From Candidatus Omnitrophota bacterium (GTDB lineage: Bacteria > Omnitrophota > Gorgyraeia > Velamenicoccales > Velamenicoccaceae): a stretch of DNA of 24,930 nt. The stretch is taken from assembly GCA_003451585.1 (NCBI GenBank), contig DMEU01000006.1, forward strand, positions 1 through 24,930. Reading direction: 5' to 3'. Below the pieces are notes generated by a model that was not told where the DNA came from, did no database searches, and saw nothing but the letters and a program-made list of their open reading frames with translations. Numbering within the stretch: position 1 is the stretch's first letter; every line of letters begins with the position of its first letter. This document shows, piece after piece, positions 14,612 to 22,657 of this stretch. The position numbers and the translations under genes are program-made.

Positions 14612-15319
14612 ATGGAAAATCTGAGATTAGAGCTGATAGAGGTCATAACCCACTGCTGTGATGTAAAGACATTCAGGTTTGAGCTGCCTGAGGATGTTCC
14701 GTATATACCCGGCCAGTATCTGGTGCTGACCCTTGATATCGGAGGAAAAAAAGTACCTAAGGCGTTCTCTATTTCCAGTTCTCCTACGGAAAAGGGGTAT
14801 ATCGAGTTTACAAAAAAGGTCAGCGACAGCCAGTTTTCGCGAACGCTGGAATCCCTTGAAATAGGCAGGGCGTATGATATCCGCATGCCGATGGGGAAGT
14901 TCACCTTTGAAGGCGAGCATCCAAAGGCCGCTTTTTTGAGCGGCGGCATAGGGATAACGCCTATCCGCAGTATTTTTAAATATGCAACGGATATGCGGCT
15001 GCCTTCTCACCTGGTCCTTCTTTACTCCAGCCGTACGCCGGAATACCTTATTTTCAGGAATGATTTCAGCGTCATGCAGAAAGCGAACAAAAACATTAAG
15101 GTTATTTATACACTTACGCACTGCGATGAGAGGGTCGAAGGATGCAGGGCCGGCTATATTGACGGCGATATGGTTAAAAATGAGGTCCCGGACTACAGCG
15201 AACGTCCGTTTTACATTTGCGGCCCTCCAGGTATGGTGGACGGCATGAGCTCCATGCTTTTAAAAAAGCTTTCTATCCCGATGCAGCATATAATCACCGA
15301 AGACTTCCTCGGATATTAA
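14612..15319 (+). CDS. Ferredoxin-NAD(P)H reductase-like FAD oxidoreductase
   Basis: A 235-residue two-domain FNR-type flavoprotein. FAD binding is shown by YIPGQYLVLTL (31-41) and KAFSISSSP (50-58), the local form of the R-x-Y-S motif. NAD(P) binding is shown by FLSGGIGITPIRSI (108-121) and YICGPPGMVDGM (201-212). The C-terminal EDFLGY aromatic end is also typical of plant-type FNR families. It has no iron-sulfur domain, so it must use a separate electron partner, and none is adjacent. It lies in a tight run between the DHH gene and an MFS transporter. The physiological electron acceptor cannot be inferred. Confidence 0.88.
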   Translation: MENLRLELIEVITHCCDVKTFRFELPEDVPYIPGQYLVLTLDIGGKKVPKAFSISSSPTEKGYIEFTKKVSDSQFSRTLESLEIGRAYDIRMPMGKFTFEGEHPKAAFLSGGIGITPIRSIFKYATDMRLPSHLVLLYSSRTPEYLIFRNDFSVMQKANKNIKVIYTLTHCDERVEGCRAGYIDGDMVKNEVPDYSERPFYICGPPGMVDGMSSMLLKKLSIPMQHIITEDFLGY

Positions 15320-15324
15320 CAGCT

Positions 15325-16524
15325 ATGTTCTCTTCCTTGAAAGTACGCGAGTTCCGCATTTTCTGGTTTTCGATGTTTGTCTCCCTTATCGGAACATGGG
15401 TGCAGTCCATGGCGCAAAGCTGGCTCGTATTTAAGCTTACGCACTCGGCCTTTCTCTTAGGGCTTGTCGGTTTTCTGGCATATCTGCCTATCTCTTTATT
15501 CTCTCTGCCAGCGGGTGTATTTATTGACAGGGCGGTAAAAAGGGATTTTCTTATCGTAACCCAGGCTGTTTTTATGCTCTTGGCTTTTCTCCTCGCGTTC
15601 CTAGTGCATAAGGAGCTGGTGGCGGTGTGGCACATATTAACCATAGCGGTTTTAAGCGGTATCGCTATGTCCATTGACGCGCCTACGAGGCAGGCCATGG
15701 TCGTGGAACTCGCAGGTAAACAGCACCTCTTTAACGCGATAGTCCTGAATTCGGCGGCATTTAATTCAGCAAGGCTTATAGGCCCCGCGTTAGCCGGCGT
15801 GCTGATAGCTACGATAGGCATGGCGGGCTGTTTTTATGTCAACGCGTTTAGCTATATCCCGGTTCTTTTAGCCCTATTCCTTATAAAGCCCGTCCCCGCG
15901 CCGGTAAAGGTGAAAAACAATTCATTTTTTCTGGATATGAGGGAGACTGTTGAATTTATCCGCAAGGAGCGTTTCCTGGCAGCGATCCTTTCCCTCGCCG
16001 CCATGTTCAGTATTTTTGGGGCGGCATATGTCATCTTAATGCCGGTGTTCGCGCAGGAGATATTGCATTCCGGAGCCAGAGGTTTAGCCGTGTTGATGTC
16101 GGCTAACGGCGCCGGCGCCCTTGTAGGCGTCTTGAATCTTGCCAGGCTTAAACACGCGGCGTCGAACCTGGCCGTACTTAAATTTTGCGTCATCATGTTC
16201 TTTGTATCCATAATGTTTTTTGCCATATCCGTTAACTTTGTTTTTTCAGTGGCCATGTTATTTTTAGTCGGGTTCGGAGGCTCAAGCGGCATGTCCATTA
16301 TAAACACTATCTTGCAGATGAACGTGCCGGATGCTTATAGAGGCCGGATCATGGGGGTCTTTGTCATGATGTTCACCGGCCTTATGCCCTTCGGGAATCT
16401 ATTGGCAGGGACCATGGCTCATTTTATCGGAGCGCCACTTGTGGTCTTTTTGGGGGCTTTGTCGAGCCTCGTCCTTTATTTTTTTATAGCCGGAAAATAT
16501 TTCAGAGAGGCTGTCATAGCGTGA
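15325..16524 (+). CDS. MFS transporter (EntS/MFS_3-like exporter)
   Basis: A 399-residue protein with about 12 hydrophobic helices. The N-terminus, FRIFWFSMFVSLIGTWVQSMAQSWLVF, is highly typical of the EntS/MFS_3 efflux group. The helix 2-3 loop carries the MFS signature as GVFIDRAVKRDF, and SIDAPTRQAMVVEL follows helix 4. These proteins export siderophores or drugs by proton antiport, and the substrate here is unknown. The ATG at 15325 follows the FNR-like stop by five bases. Longer in-frame starts to 15217 would overlap that gene and add non-family residues. The stop overlaps the GTG start of polX. Confidence 0.88.
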   Translation: MFSSLKVREFRIFWFSMFVSLIGTWVQSMAQSWLVFKLTHSAFLLGLVGFLAYLPISLFSLPAGVFIDRAVKRDFLIVTQAVFMLLAFLLAFLVHKELVAVWHILTIAVLSGIAMSIDAPTRQAMVVELAGKQHLFNAIVLNSAAFNSARLIGPALAGVLIATIGMAGCFYVNAFSYIPVLLALFLIKPVPAPVKVKNNSFFLDMRETVEFIRKERFLAAILSLAAMFSIFGAAYVILMPVFAQEILHSGARGLAVLMSANGAGALVGVLNLARLKHAASNLAVLKFCVIMFFVSIMFFAISVNFVFSVAMLFLVGFGGSSGMSIINTILQMNVPDAYRGRIMGVFVMMFTGLMPFGNLLAGTMAHFIGAPLVVFLGALSSLVLYFFIAGKYFREAVIA

Positions 16525-18233
16525 AGAACCAGCTTGTAGCGGATATATTTCGCGGCATTGCGGAATTGCTCGAGATCAAGGGCGACAATCCATTCCGCAT
16601 CAGGGCATATTTGAGGGCTGCAGATACCATAGAGGCGTTCAAGGATGATGTAGAAGATTACTCTACCGGAGGCCGCCTGCAGGATATACCAGGCATAGGC
16701 AGTGACCTCGCAGGCAAGATCAAAGAGATCATCGATACCGGCAAGTGCGCGCATTATGACGAACTAAAGAAGGCCGTACCTGTTGGCGTTGTCGCCATGC
16801 TTGATATCCCGTCGGTCGGGCCGAAAACAGCAAAGCTGTTTTTTGATGAGCTCCATATAAAGTCACAGGATGAGCTCAAAGAAGCCGCACAAGCCGGACG
16901 CTTGCTGGGACTACCCGGTATAAAGCAAAAGACCGTAGACAACATTTTAAAAGGTATAGAGCTCTTGCAAAAAGGCAAAGAGAGGATGGATCTGCTTGCC
17001 GCGACGGCAGTGGCCGGGCCGATAATCTCCGCTATAGAGGGGATAAAAGGCGTCAGTGCTGTTTCTGTCGCCGGCAGCCTTAGGCGCATGAAAGAGTCTG
17101 TCAGGGATATAGATATCCTGGCTGCGTCAAAAGACCCTAAAAAAGTTTCAGATAGTTTCGTAGGGCTTCCGCAGGTAAAGCGGGTCTTGGCCGAAGGTGA
17201 AACGAAGTCTTCGATCTTGACTAAAGACGACGCGCAGGTTGACCTGCGTGTCGTAGAACCTGCGTCTTACGGCGCCGCACTACTTTATTCCACCGGGTCT
17301 AAAAATCACAACATCAGGCTGCGCTCGATTGCCATAAAAAAAGGGCTCAAGATCAACGAGTACGGGGTTTTTGACAAGCACGGCCGCCGCCTGGTTTCCA
17401 AGACGGAAGAGGATATATACCGGTGTCTCGGGCTGGATTTTATCGCCCCTGAGCTGCGTGAGGATGCCGGAGAGATCGAGGCCGCGGCAGCGCACCGCCT
17501 TCCTGAACTTATCGAGCTTGGCGATATAAGAGGAGACCTGCACGCGCATACAAATTATTCCGACGGAAAAGCGACCATAGAGGCCATGGCACAGGAGGCG
17601 CTCAGGTTAGGCTATGGTTATATCTGCCTGACGGACCACTCCGAAAGCCTGAAAGTCGCCAATGGACTCGACCTTGCCAGGCTCAAGGAGAAGAGGCGCG
17701 AGCTTGACCGTGTCAATAAGAAGTTCAAGGATCTTAAGTTATTATTTGGTTCTGAAGTCGAGATCGACAGCGAGGGGAACATCGATTATAAGGATAGCAT
17801 ACTGGCTGGTTTTGATGTGGTGGTCGCGGCTATTCATTCCGGCTTCAAACAATCCAAGCGTCAGCTTACAAAAAGGGTCATCCGCGCCTGTAAGAATAAA
17901 TTTGTCCATGTGATCGCGCACCCGACCGGCAAGCTTTGGCCTACACGCGAGGCCTACGATATCGACTTAAAAGAGGTATTCAAGGTAGCTCGCGAAACCA
18001 ATACCGCTTTAGAGATAAACGCGCATCCTTACCGTCTTGACCTTTCCGATGCCTTAAGCCGTCAGGCCAAAGACAACTTGGTCAACCTCGTTATCAATAC
18101 GGATTCACATGCTGCCGCGCACCTGTCCTATATGAAGTTCGGCGTAGGCCTTGCCAGGCGCGCCTGGCTTGAAAAGGGCGATGTGTTGAATACTTTGAAG
18201 CTCGCCCAATTGCTCAAGCGGATCAAGAAATAA
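16521..18233 (+). CDS. polX: DNA polymerase X with PHP exonuclease domain
   Basis: A 570-residue bifunctional repair enzyme of normal length. The N-terminal family X part includes helix-hairpin-helix motifs (LQDIPGIGSDLAGKI, 53-67; LDIPSVGPKTA, 94-104), the nucleotidyltransferase block GSLRRMKESVRDIDIL (185-200) with D196 and D198, the third carboxylate D241 in VDLRV, and YSTGSKNHN (256-264). The PHP domain follows with DLHAHTNYSDG (339-349), LTDHSES (370-376), GSEVEI (410-415), AIHSGF (437-442), VIAHPTG (464-470) and NTDSH (526-530). It fills gaps in base-excision repair and has 3'-5' exonuclease and AP-endonuclease activities. The start is GTG overlapping the MFS stop (GTGA). Confidence 0.96.
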   Translation: MKNQLVADIFRGIAELLEIKGDNPFRIRAYLRAADTIEAFKDDVEDYSTGGRLQDIPGIGSDLAGKIKEIIDTGKCAHYDELKKAVPVGVVAMLDIPSVGPKTAKLFFDELHIKSQDELKEAAQAGRLLGLPGIKQKTVDNILKGIELLQKGKERMDLLAATAVAGPIISAIEGIKGVSAVSVAGSLRRMKESVRDIDILAASKDPKKVSDSFVGLPQVKRVLAEGETKSSILTKDDAQVDLRVVEPASYGAALLYSTGSKNHNIRLRSIAIKKGLKINEYGVFDKHGRRLVSKTEEDIYRCLGLDFIAPELREDAGEIEAAAAHRLPELIELGDIRGDLHAHTNYSDGKATIEAMAQEALRLGYGYICLTDHSESLKVANGLDLARLKEKRRELDRVNKKFKDLKLLFGSEVEIDSEGNIDYKDSILAGFDVVVAAIHSGFKQSKRQLTKRVIRACKNKFVHVIAHPTGKLWPTREAYDIDLKEVFKVARETNTALEINAHPYRLDLSDALSRQAKDNLVNLVINTDSHAAAHLSYMKFGVGLARRAWLEKGDVLNTLKLAQLLKRIKK

Positions 18234-19165
18234 TGTATAAAAAAATAATCCTATATTTTTTGTTTACTACAGCGGTTTTCGGTTGCGGAAAGCCGTTGTA
18301 CAGGGATTCGGAATTTATCATGGGTACTTTCGTTGAAGTGGCTTCCACTGACCCAAGGGCAAAGGCGATAGTCTTCGATGAGTTCAAGAGGCTGCAGAAG
18401 GCCTTTGACATGTTCGACGAGCAGAGCGAACTCTCGCGCCTCAATAAAACAGGGGAGCTTACGGCATCTGAGGACCTTTTTTTCGTCTTAAAAAAAGCAC
18501 GCGAGTTTTATGGCCTCACAGAGGGTGCTTTTGATGTTACTGTAGCTCCGGTATCTATTCTGTGGAAGAGGGCCATAACGAGGTCGGAGTTGCCTGTTGT
18601 TGAGGCCATCGAAGATGCGTTATACCTCGTTGGTTTTGATGGCGTTTACCTGGATGAGGATACAAGACAGGTAAAATTATTGAAAATGGGCGCAATGATA
18701 GACCTGGGTGGAATAGCAAAGGGCTATGCCGTAGATAAAGCTATAACAATGCTAAAAAAGGCGCAGGTGAGCTCCGCGATCGTTAACGCCGGAGGCAATA
18801 TATATTGTTTGGGTCCTAACGGCCGTAAGGCATGGCGCGTAGGCATCCAGGACCCGCGAGTGAGCAAGAACCTGTCGGCAAGGATAGAGCTTATAGATAA
18901 GGCCGTAGCTACATCCGGCGACTATGAGCAATTTTTCACCTTTCAAAACAAGAGGTATTCGCATATAATAGACCCAAAGACCGGGTATCCTGCGGACAGC
19001 GGGGTGATCTCTGCGACTATAGTGGCAGACGACGCAATGACCGCGGATGTCTTGTCTACTTCCATAGTTGTTTTAGGGCTCCAGAAGGGGCGCCGGTTAT
19101 TGAAGAATTTCCCTGGGGTATCAGGTAAGGTCGTTGATGTGCAGGATAAGGTCCATGACTTATAA
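18233..19165 (+). CDS. apbE: FAD:protein FMN transferase, lipoprotein (ApbE)
   Basis: A 310-residue ApbE enzyme. The N-terminus is a lipoprotein signal with lipobox VFGC (C18), so it should be anchored on the periplasmic side. Family motifs are FIMGTFVEV (28-36), then GAMIDLGGIAKGYAVDKA, NAGGNIYCLG, ATSGDYEQFF, YSHIIDPKTGYPAD and the metal/flavin site DAMTADVLST. ApbE transfers FMN from FAD to a Thr in partner proteins such as NqrC, RnfG or FMN-binding-domain reductases. No such partner lies in the window. The ATG overlaps the polX TAA by one base. It overlaps the downstream FAD/[2Fe-2S] subunit by 11 bases, which suggests a common redox function. Confidence 0.95.
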   Translation: MYKKIILYFLFTTAVFGCGKPLYRDSEFIMGTFVEVASTDPRAKAIVFDEFKRLQKAFDMFDEQSELSRLNKTGELTASEDLFFVLKKAREFYGLTEGAFDVTVAPVSILWKRAITRSELPVVEAIEDALYLVGFDGVYLDEDTRQVKLLKMGAMIDLGGIAKGYAVDKAITMLKKAQVSSAIVNAGGNIYCLGPNGRKAWRVGIQDPRVSKNLSARIELIDKAVATSGDYEQFFTFQNKRYSHIIDPKTGYPADSGVISATIVADDAMTADVLSTSIVVLGLQKGRRLLKNFPGVSGKVVDVQDKVHDL

Positions 19166-19961
19166 GATCATCTCTTCAGACAGGATAGCAGACAGTGTAG
19201 TGCGTATGGTGATAAGCGCGCCTGAAGCCGCAAGGAATGCGCATGCAGGGCAATTTGTAGTGGTCATGGCGGATGAAAAAGGGGAGCGCATCCCGTTGAC
19301 GATGGCGGATTTCGATAAGGACAAGGGGACCCTTACAATCATATTCCAGGAAGTTGGTTTTTCGACTAAAGCGCTGGGCCGGATGCGCCCGGGTGACGCT
19401 ATTTATTCAGTGCTTGGGCCTCTCGGAAAGCCGACACATACCGAAGGCTCCGGTAATTGTATATGTGTAGGCGGGGGCGTAGGGATCGCTGAGATGTGGC
19501 CTGTGGCGCGTGCGCTAAAAGATGCCGGCAGGCATGTTACCTGCATAGCGGGCGCACGCACAAAGGGCCTTCTTATACTCGAAGAGGAATTAAAAGAAAC
19601 CTGCGATGAGCTGCTTATCGCGACAGATGACGGTAGCTATGGCAGCAAAGGATTTGTTACCGATATCTTGAGTGAAAAGATCAAAGCCGGTTCTTATTCA
19701 TATATCTACGCCATAGGGCCGGTCCCGATGATGAAGAAGGTCGCCGACATCAGCCGGCCGCACAAGATAAAGACGGTCGTCAGCCTTAATCCTTTGATGG
19801 TGGATGCCACCGGTATGTGCGGAGTTTGCCGCTGCAAGGTGGAAGGGAAGACCGTATTTGGTTGCGTCGATGGGCCAGAATTCGATGCGCACCAGGTTGA
19901 TTTTGATGAGTTGGCAGGCAGGCTTTCATTTTTTACAGATAAGGAGAACCAGTATGGATGA
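19155..19961 (+). CDS. FAD/[2Fe-2S] NAD(P)-binding subunit, PyrK/NfnA/SudB-like
   Basis: A 268-residue FNR-type protein with a C-terminal [2Fe-2S] motif. FAD binding involves RIPLTMAD (45-52, in place of RPFS). NAD(P) binding is at CVGGGVGIAEMWPVA (104-118) and YAIGPVPMMKKV (185-196). The cluster motif is VDATGMCGVCRC...FGCVDGPEFD (216-244), with D217, C222, C225 and C237 at positions that match the Asp plus three Cys ligation known for NfnA. Such subunits pair with a GltA-type flavoprotein (NfnAB, sulfide dehydrogenase) or with PyrD. The likely partner is encoded at 22658, not next door. The ATG at 19155 is preferred over ATG 19134 because AAGG lies just upstream and the fold begins at TYKII. 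Confidence 0.88.
   Translation: MTYKIISSDRIADSVVRMVISAPEAARNAHAGQFVVVMADEKGERIPLTMADFDKDKGTLTIIFQEVGFSTKALGRMRPGDAIYSVLGPLGKPTHTEGSGNCICVGGGVGIAEMWPVARALKDAGRHVTCIAGARTKGLLILEEELKETCDELLIATDDGSYGSKGFVTDILSEKIKAGSYSYIYAIGPVPMMKKVADISRPHKIKTVVSLNPLMVDATGMCGVCRCKVEGKTVFGCVDGPEFDAHQVDFDELAGRLSFFTDKENQYG
19941..19946 (+). promoter_or_regulatory. Shine-Dalgarno AAGGAG fixing the PilZ start
   Basis: AAGGAG lies seven bases before ATG 19954, the best ribosome-binding site in the window. It argues against the longer in-frame start at 19804. Confidence 0.7.
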
Positions 19962-20238
19962 TAGAAGAAAACATGTGCGTTTCAAATCAGCCACGATCAT
20001 GCAGTATAAGGACGGTATTTTTTCCGCCCAGACCGACGCGCTTACCAAGGATGTCAGTCTTGGCGGGGTATGTTTTTTCTCGGACAAAAAGGTCAATATC
20101 GGGCAGGTCATCAAGGTAAAACTCTTTTATGATGCCAAGTCCCCTGCAAGGCCGATCAAGGGAAAAGTCGCCTGGTCTACCCCTTACAGTGATAATGTAT
20201 CAAAAGGGTATCTTAACGGGCTTACATTTATACGCTGA
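19954..20238 (+). CDS. PilZ-domain protein (probable c-di-GMP receptor)
   Basis: A 94-residue protein consisting of one PilZ domain. Both halves of the ligand motif are visible, RxxxR as RKHVR (5-9) and D-x-S-x-x-G as DVSLGG (33-38). PilZ proteins bind cyclic di-GMP and change partner activity, often in motility or exopolysaccharide export. Here that could connect to the glycan block or to the envelope genes that follow, but this is inference. The gene overlaps the FAD subunit gene by eight bases and its own TGA overlaps the next ATG. The hydrophobic C-terminal strand GYLNGLTFI is normal for the family. Confidence 0.87.
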   Translation: MDDRRKHVRFKSATIMQYKDGIFSAQTDALTKDVSLGGVCFFSDKKVNIGQVIKVKLFYDAKSPARPIKGKVAWSTPYSDNVSKGYLNGLTFIR

Positions 20239-20438
20239 TGAAAAGATGCTGGGATTTCTTCCGCTGTCCTTCAGAAAAGCAGAAAAACTGCATTATGCCT
20301 GATGTGGAGGAGCGGAGGTGCTGGATGGTGAATATTGCTTGTTGCAAGATCAATAAAGAGGCCCCGCTGCCTCTAAGTATAAAAAATGTCTTCTGCAAAA
20401 CCTGCACATATTTTAAAGAATACGGTATTGCTCCGTAG
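20238..20438 (+). CDS. Small two-CW-type cysteine protein
   Basis: A 66-residue protein with eight cysteines at 4, 10, 18, 28, 35, 36, 53 and 56. The CWDFFRC start (4-10) and RRCWMV (26-31) are the paired Cys-Trp blocks of the two-CW family, followed by FCKTCTYFK (52-60). The spacing suggests metal or Fe-S binding. In other bacteria this domain appears alone or joined to signalling proteins, and no biochemical role is established as far as I know. It starts on the PilZ stop (TGATG), so it is probably translated with the PilZ protein. The following carboxypeptidase gene overlaps its end. Confidence 0.75.
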   Translation: MKRCWDFFRCPSEKQKNCIMPDVEERRCWMVNIACCKINKEAPLPLSIKNVFCKTCTYFKEYGIAP

Positions 20439-21258
20439 GTCAATAGTTTCGATCTGTCTTGCCGTCGCCTTGTTTTTTTTCGCGCAAGAGGCGTGGTGTA
20501 AATCTTCTTCGGCCAGGAGCAAAAAAAACAAAACCTCGGTTACGGCCCAGGCCGTCTACGCCGTTGATCTGGCGAACAATAAAGTTTTGTTTTCGCGTAA
20601 TGCCCGTTTAAGATTCCAGCCGGCCAGTACTGTCAAGCTCTTGACCGCGCTCGTGGTATTAGAGCACCTCAAGCTGGAAGATGAGATCGTAGTAAGCGCG
20701 CGCGCTGCCGGCGTTGAGCCGACCAAAGCCGGCCTGAGGGCCGGCGTCGCTTATTCGGCGAAAGACTTGCTGGAAGCACTTCTTGCAACGTCGGCCAATG
20801 ATGCCGGTATCGCCTTGGCAGAAGCCGTATCAGGCACTGAGGCAAAATTTTCTGCCTTGATGAATAAGAAGGCAAGGTCAATAGGGTGCCGTAATTCAAA
20901 TTTCACTAACGCTACCGGCCTCCCGAATAAGTATCAGCGCACTACAGCCTACGACTTATCCTTAATTACAAAGGCGGCCTTTGGCGACACTTTTATCCGG
21001 TCGACTATGAAGAAGAAGGCCGTTTCGATAAAAGGGTCCGACGGCAGGCTTATAACGCGCAATAATCACAATAAGCTTTTATGGCGCCTCAAGAACCCGT
21101 CGGTATTAGGCAAGACCGGTTATACGAAAAGCGCCGGGCACTGTTATGCCGGCGTCGCCTATTATAAGGGGCGCAATGTTTCTGTGGTCATTATGAAGAG
21201 CAGGAAACCCTGGGCGGATATTTATGCTATCCTAGGGGTCAGGCCGAAGAAGGGTTGA
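20386..21258 (+). CDS. D-alanyl-D-alanine carboxypeptidase (peptidase S11, PBP5-like)
   Basis: A 290-residue serine DD-peptidase. The active-site motifs are PASTVKL (SxxK at S81-K84), SAND (SxN at 136-138) and GKTGYT (KTG at 243-245). An N-terminal hydrophobic stretch (19-35) followed by WCKSSS suggests export to the periplasm. It would trim the terminal D-Ala of peptidoglycan pentapeptides. The C-terminal beta domain of PBP5 is absent, and the protein ends soon after the catalytic domain. The ATG at 20386 overlaps the two-CW gene by 53 bases. A TTG at 20428 would remove 14 residues and leave the signal sequence intact, so the start is uncertain. Confidence 0.92.
   Translation: MSSAKPAHILKNTVLLRRSIVSICLAVALFFFAQEAWCKSSSARSKKNKTSVTAQAVYAVDLANNKVLFSRNARLRFQPASTVKLLTALVVLEHLKLEDEIVVSARAAGVEPTKAGLRAGVAYSAKDLLEALLATSANDAGIALAEAVSGTEAKFSALMNKKARSIGCRNSNFTNATGLPNKYQRTTAYDLSLITKAAFGDTFIRSTMKKKAVSIKGSDGRLITRNNHNKLLWRLKNPSVLGKTGYTKSAGHCYAGVAYYKGRNVSVVIMKSRKPWADIYAILGVRPKKG
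21247..21254 (+). promoter_or_regulatory. Shine-Dalgarno AAGAAGGG for the hydrolase gene
   Basis: The purine run ends six bases before ATG 21261. It favours that start over the TTG at 21255, which would have no spacing. Confidence 0.55.
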
Positions 21259-21260
21259 AC

Positions 21261-22058
21261 ATGATAAAGAACCTTTTGGTCATTTTGGCATTCGCCGCGT
21301 TTATCTTTTTCTATGTGCGGTATATTGAGAAGAGGTCTTTGTATATACCATATCGTGAAATCGAGCGGACGCCTGATTCGGTTGGCTTGGAGTTTGAAGA
21401 CCTTATGATCAAGGCCTCAGACGGAGTGTTAGTCAACTCCTGGTGGATACCCGCGGCGCCGGAGGCCGAGACCGTGTTTTTCTTTCACGGCAACGGCGGG
21501 AATTTAAGCCATAGGCTGGAGAAGATATTATTTTTTCATAAATTGGGTTTAAATGTCTTTATAATCGATTATCGAGGTTATGGCAAAAGCACCGGCTCTC
21601 CTTCGGAAAACGGGCTTTATCTCGATGCCACGGCAGGTTACGATCATCTGACGCGGCAGCTAAAAATCCGGGAAGCAAGCATTATTCTTTACGGAGAATC
21701 CCTGGGAAGCGCGGTTGCTATTGATCTGGCGTCAAAGAAAAATGTGGGCGCTATCATCACCGAAGGCGCTTTTACGAACGTAAAAGATATGGCCCGCGCT
21801 GTTTATCCGGTCATGCCGTCATTTTTCCTGGGCTCTAAGTTCGATTCTCTTGCAAAAATTTCCGGCATCAATGTGCCTAAACTGATGATCCATAGCCGTA
21901 ATGATGAGATCATCCCTTATGCGCTTGGGAAAAAACTTTTTGATGCCGCCGGCGAGCCTAAGTATCTTCTTCTTGTAGAAGGCGGCCATAATGAGTGTTT
22001 TTATATTTCAGAAGACAAGATCAGGGAAAAAATAATTCAGTTTATAAAAGAACCATAG
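21261..22058 (+). CDS. Membrane-anchored alpha/beta hydrolase (ABHD13/BEM46-like)
   Basis: A 265-residue protein. One hydrophobic helix at the N-terminus (about 4-19) likely anchors it in the membrane with the hydrolase domain outside. The domain shows the oxyanion region FFFHGNGGN (73-81), the block DYRGYGKSTGSP (103-114), the nucleophile elbow GESLGS with S147, the acid in HSRNDEIIP (D215), and the catalytic His in EGGHNE (H243). The fold is that of the serine-hydrolase group around BEM46/ABHD13, whose substrates are mostly unknown. The gene follows the carboxypeptidase stop by two bases. An ester or lipid substrate in the envelope is possible. Confidence 0.88.
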   Translation: MIKNLLVILAFAAFIFFYVRYIEKRSLYIPYREIERTPDSVGLEFEDLMIKASDGVLVNSWWIPAAPEAETVFFFHGNGGNLSHRLEKILFFHKLGLNVFIIDYRGYGKSTGSPSENGLYLDATAGYDHLTRQLKIREASIILYGESLGSAVAIDLASKKNVGAIITEGAFTNVKDMARAVYPVMPSFFLGSKFDSLAKISGINVPKLMIHSRNDEIIPYALGKKLFDAAGEPKYLLLVEGGHNECFYISEDKIREKIIQFIKEP

Positions 22059-22067
22059 GGGGGGATT

Positions 22068-22643
22068 ATGAAGATCCGGTTGCGCGTCTGTTTTGCTCTC
22101 ATCTTTTTTTTGTCGGCCGTTGTTGCCGCGGCCCACGCTAAATCGTTGAGCCTGCAGGAGGTGGAAGGCGATAGGAAGATCGTCATAAAACTGGATAAAA
22201 AGACAAAACTGCCGAAAGCTTTTCTTAAGGGTAAAGAGGCTTCTGCGTATATCGGGACGCTTGAAGACTTGAAACGCCGGGTTACCGAGGACGTATACAG
22301 CGGGGAGAGCGTGGTCCGCCACGACAAAAGTCCGAGGTATCAGAATCTATCTGACGGGGTGATATTTAATACAGGCGGAGGCAAGATTGGCTACGTAACA
22401 AGGAAGGACGGTTCTTTTACGGTGGTCATCGATTATCCTACCGGGCGCAAGCTCAAGACGGTGGATGAAGCCTTGTATGACGAGTATGCAAACGTTATAA
22501 GCGATGATTGCACCGTTCCGCATGTATTCTTTGACACAGAGGGCCGGGAGGCTGCTATTATATATCTTCCATCTTCTATGATGGTGTATCAAAATATCAC
22601 GGAGGACGGCCTTGTTGTGGTCAGAGTAACAGAACGCATCTAA
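22068..22643 (+). CDS. Unknown secreted protein
   Basis: A 191-residue protein of unrecognised family. It begins with a clear signal peptide (positively charged start, hydrophobic 8-22, likely cleavage after AHA at 22-24). The mature part of about 167 residues is rich in charged residues and predicted beta-type stretches such as GKIGYVTRKDGSFTVVIDYPTG (108-129), with a single cysteine in SDDCTVPH. A run of seven G bases at 22058-22064 precedes the ATG and can serve as ribosome-binding site. It sits between the hydrolase and the GltA-like gene. It could be a periplasmic or outer-surface protein, and I see no active site. Confidence 0.75.
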   Translation: MKIRLRVCFALIFFLSAVVAAAHAKSLSLQEVEGDRKIVIKLDKKTKLPKAFLKGKEASAYIGTLEDLKRRVTEDVYSGESVVRHDKSPRYQNLSDGVIFNTGGGKIGYVTRKDGSFTVVIDYPTGRKLKTVDEALYDEYANVISDDCTVPHVFFDTEGREAAIIYLPSSMMVYQNITEDGLVVVRVTERI

Positions 22644-22657
22644 GGAACTGCATACTA

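Noticed and set aside
14485..16307. Long - strand reading frames opposite the FNR-like and MFS genes (150-175 codons)
   Set aside because: They lie wholly inside well-supported + strand genes with intact family motifs, have no recognisable domain, and arise from codon bias on the opposite strand.
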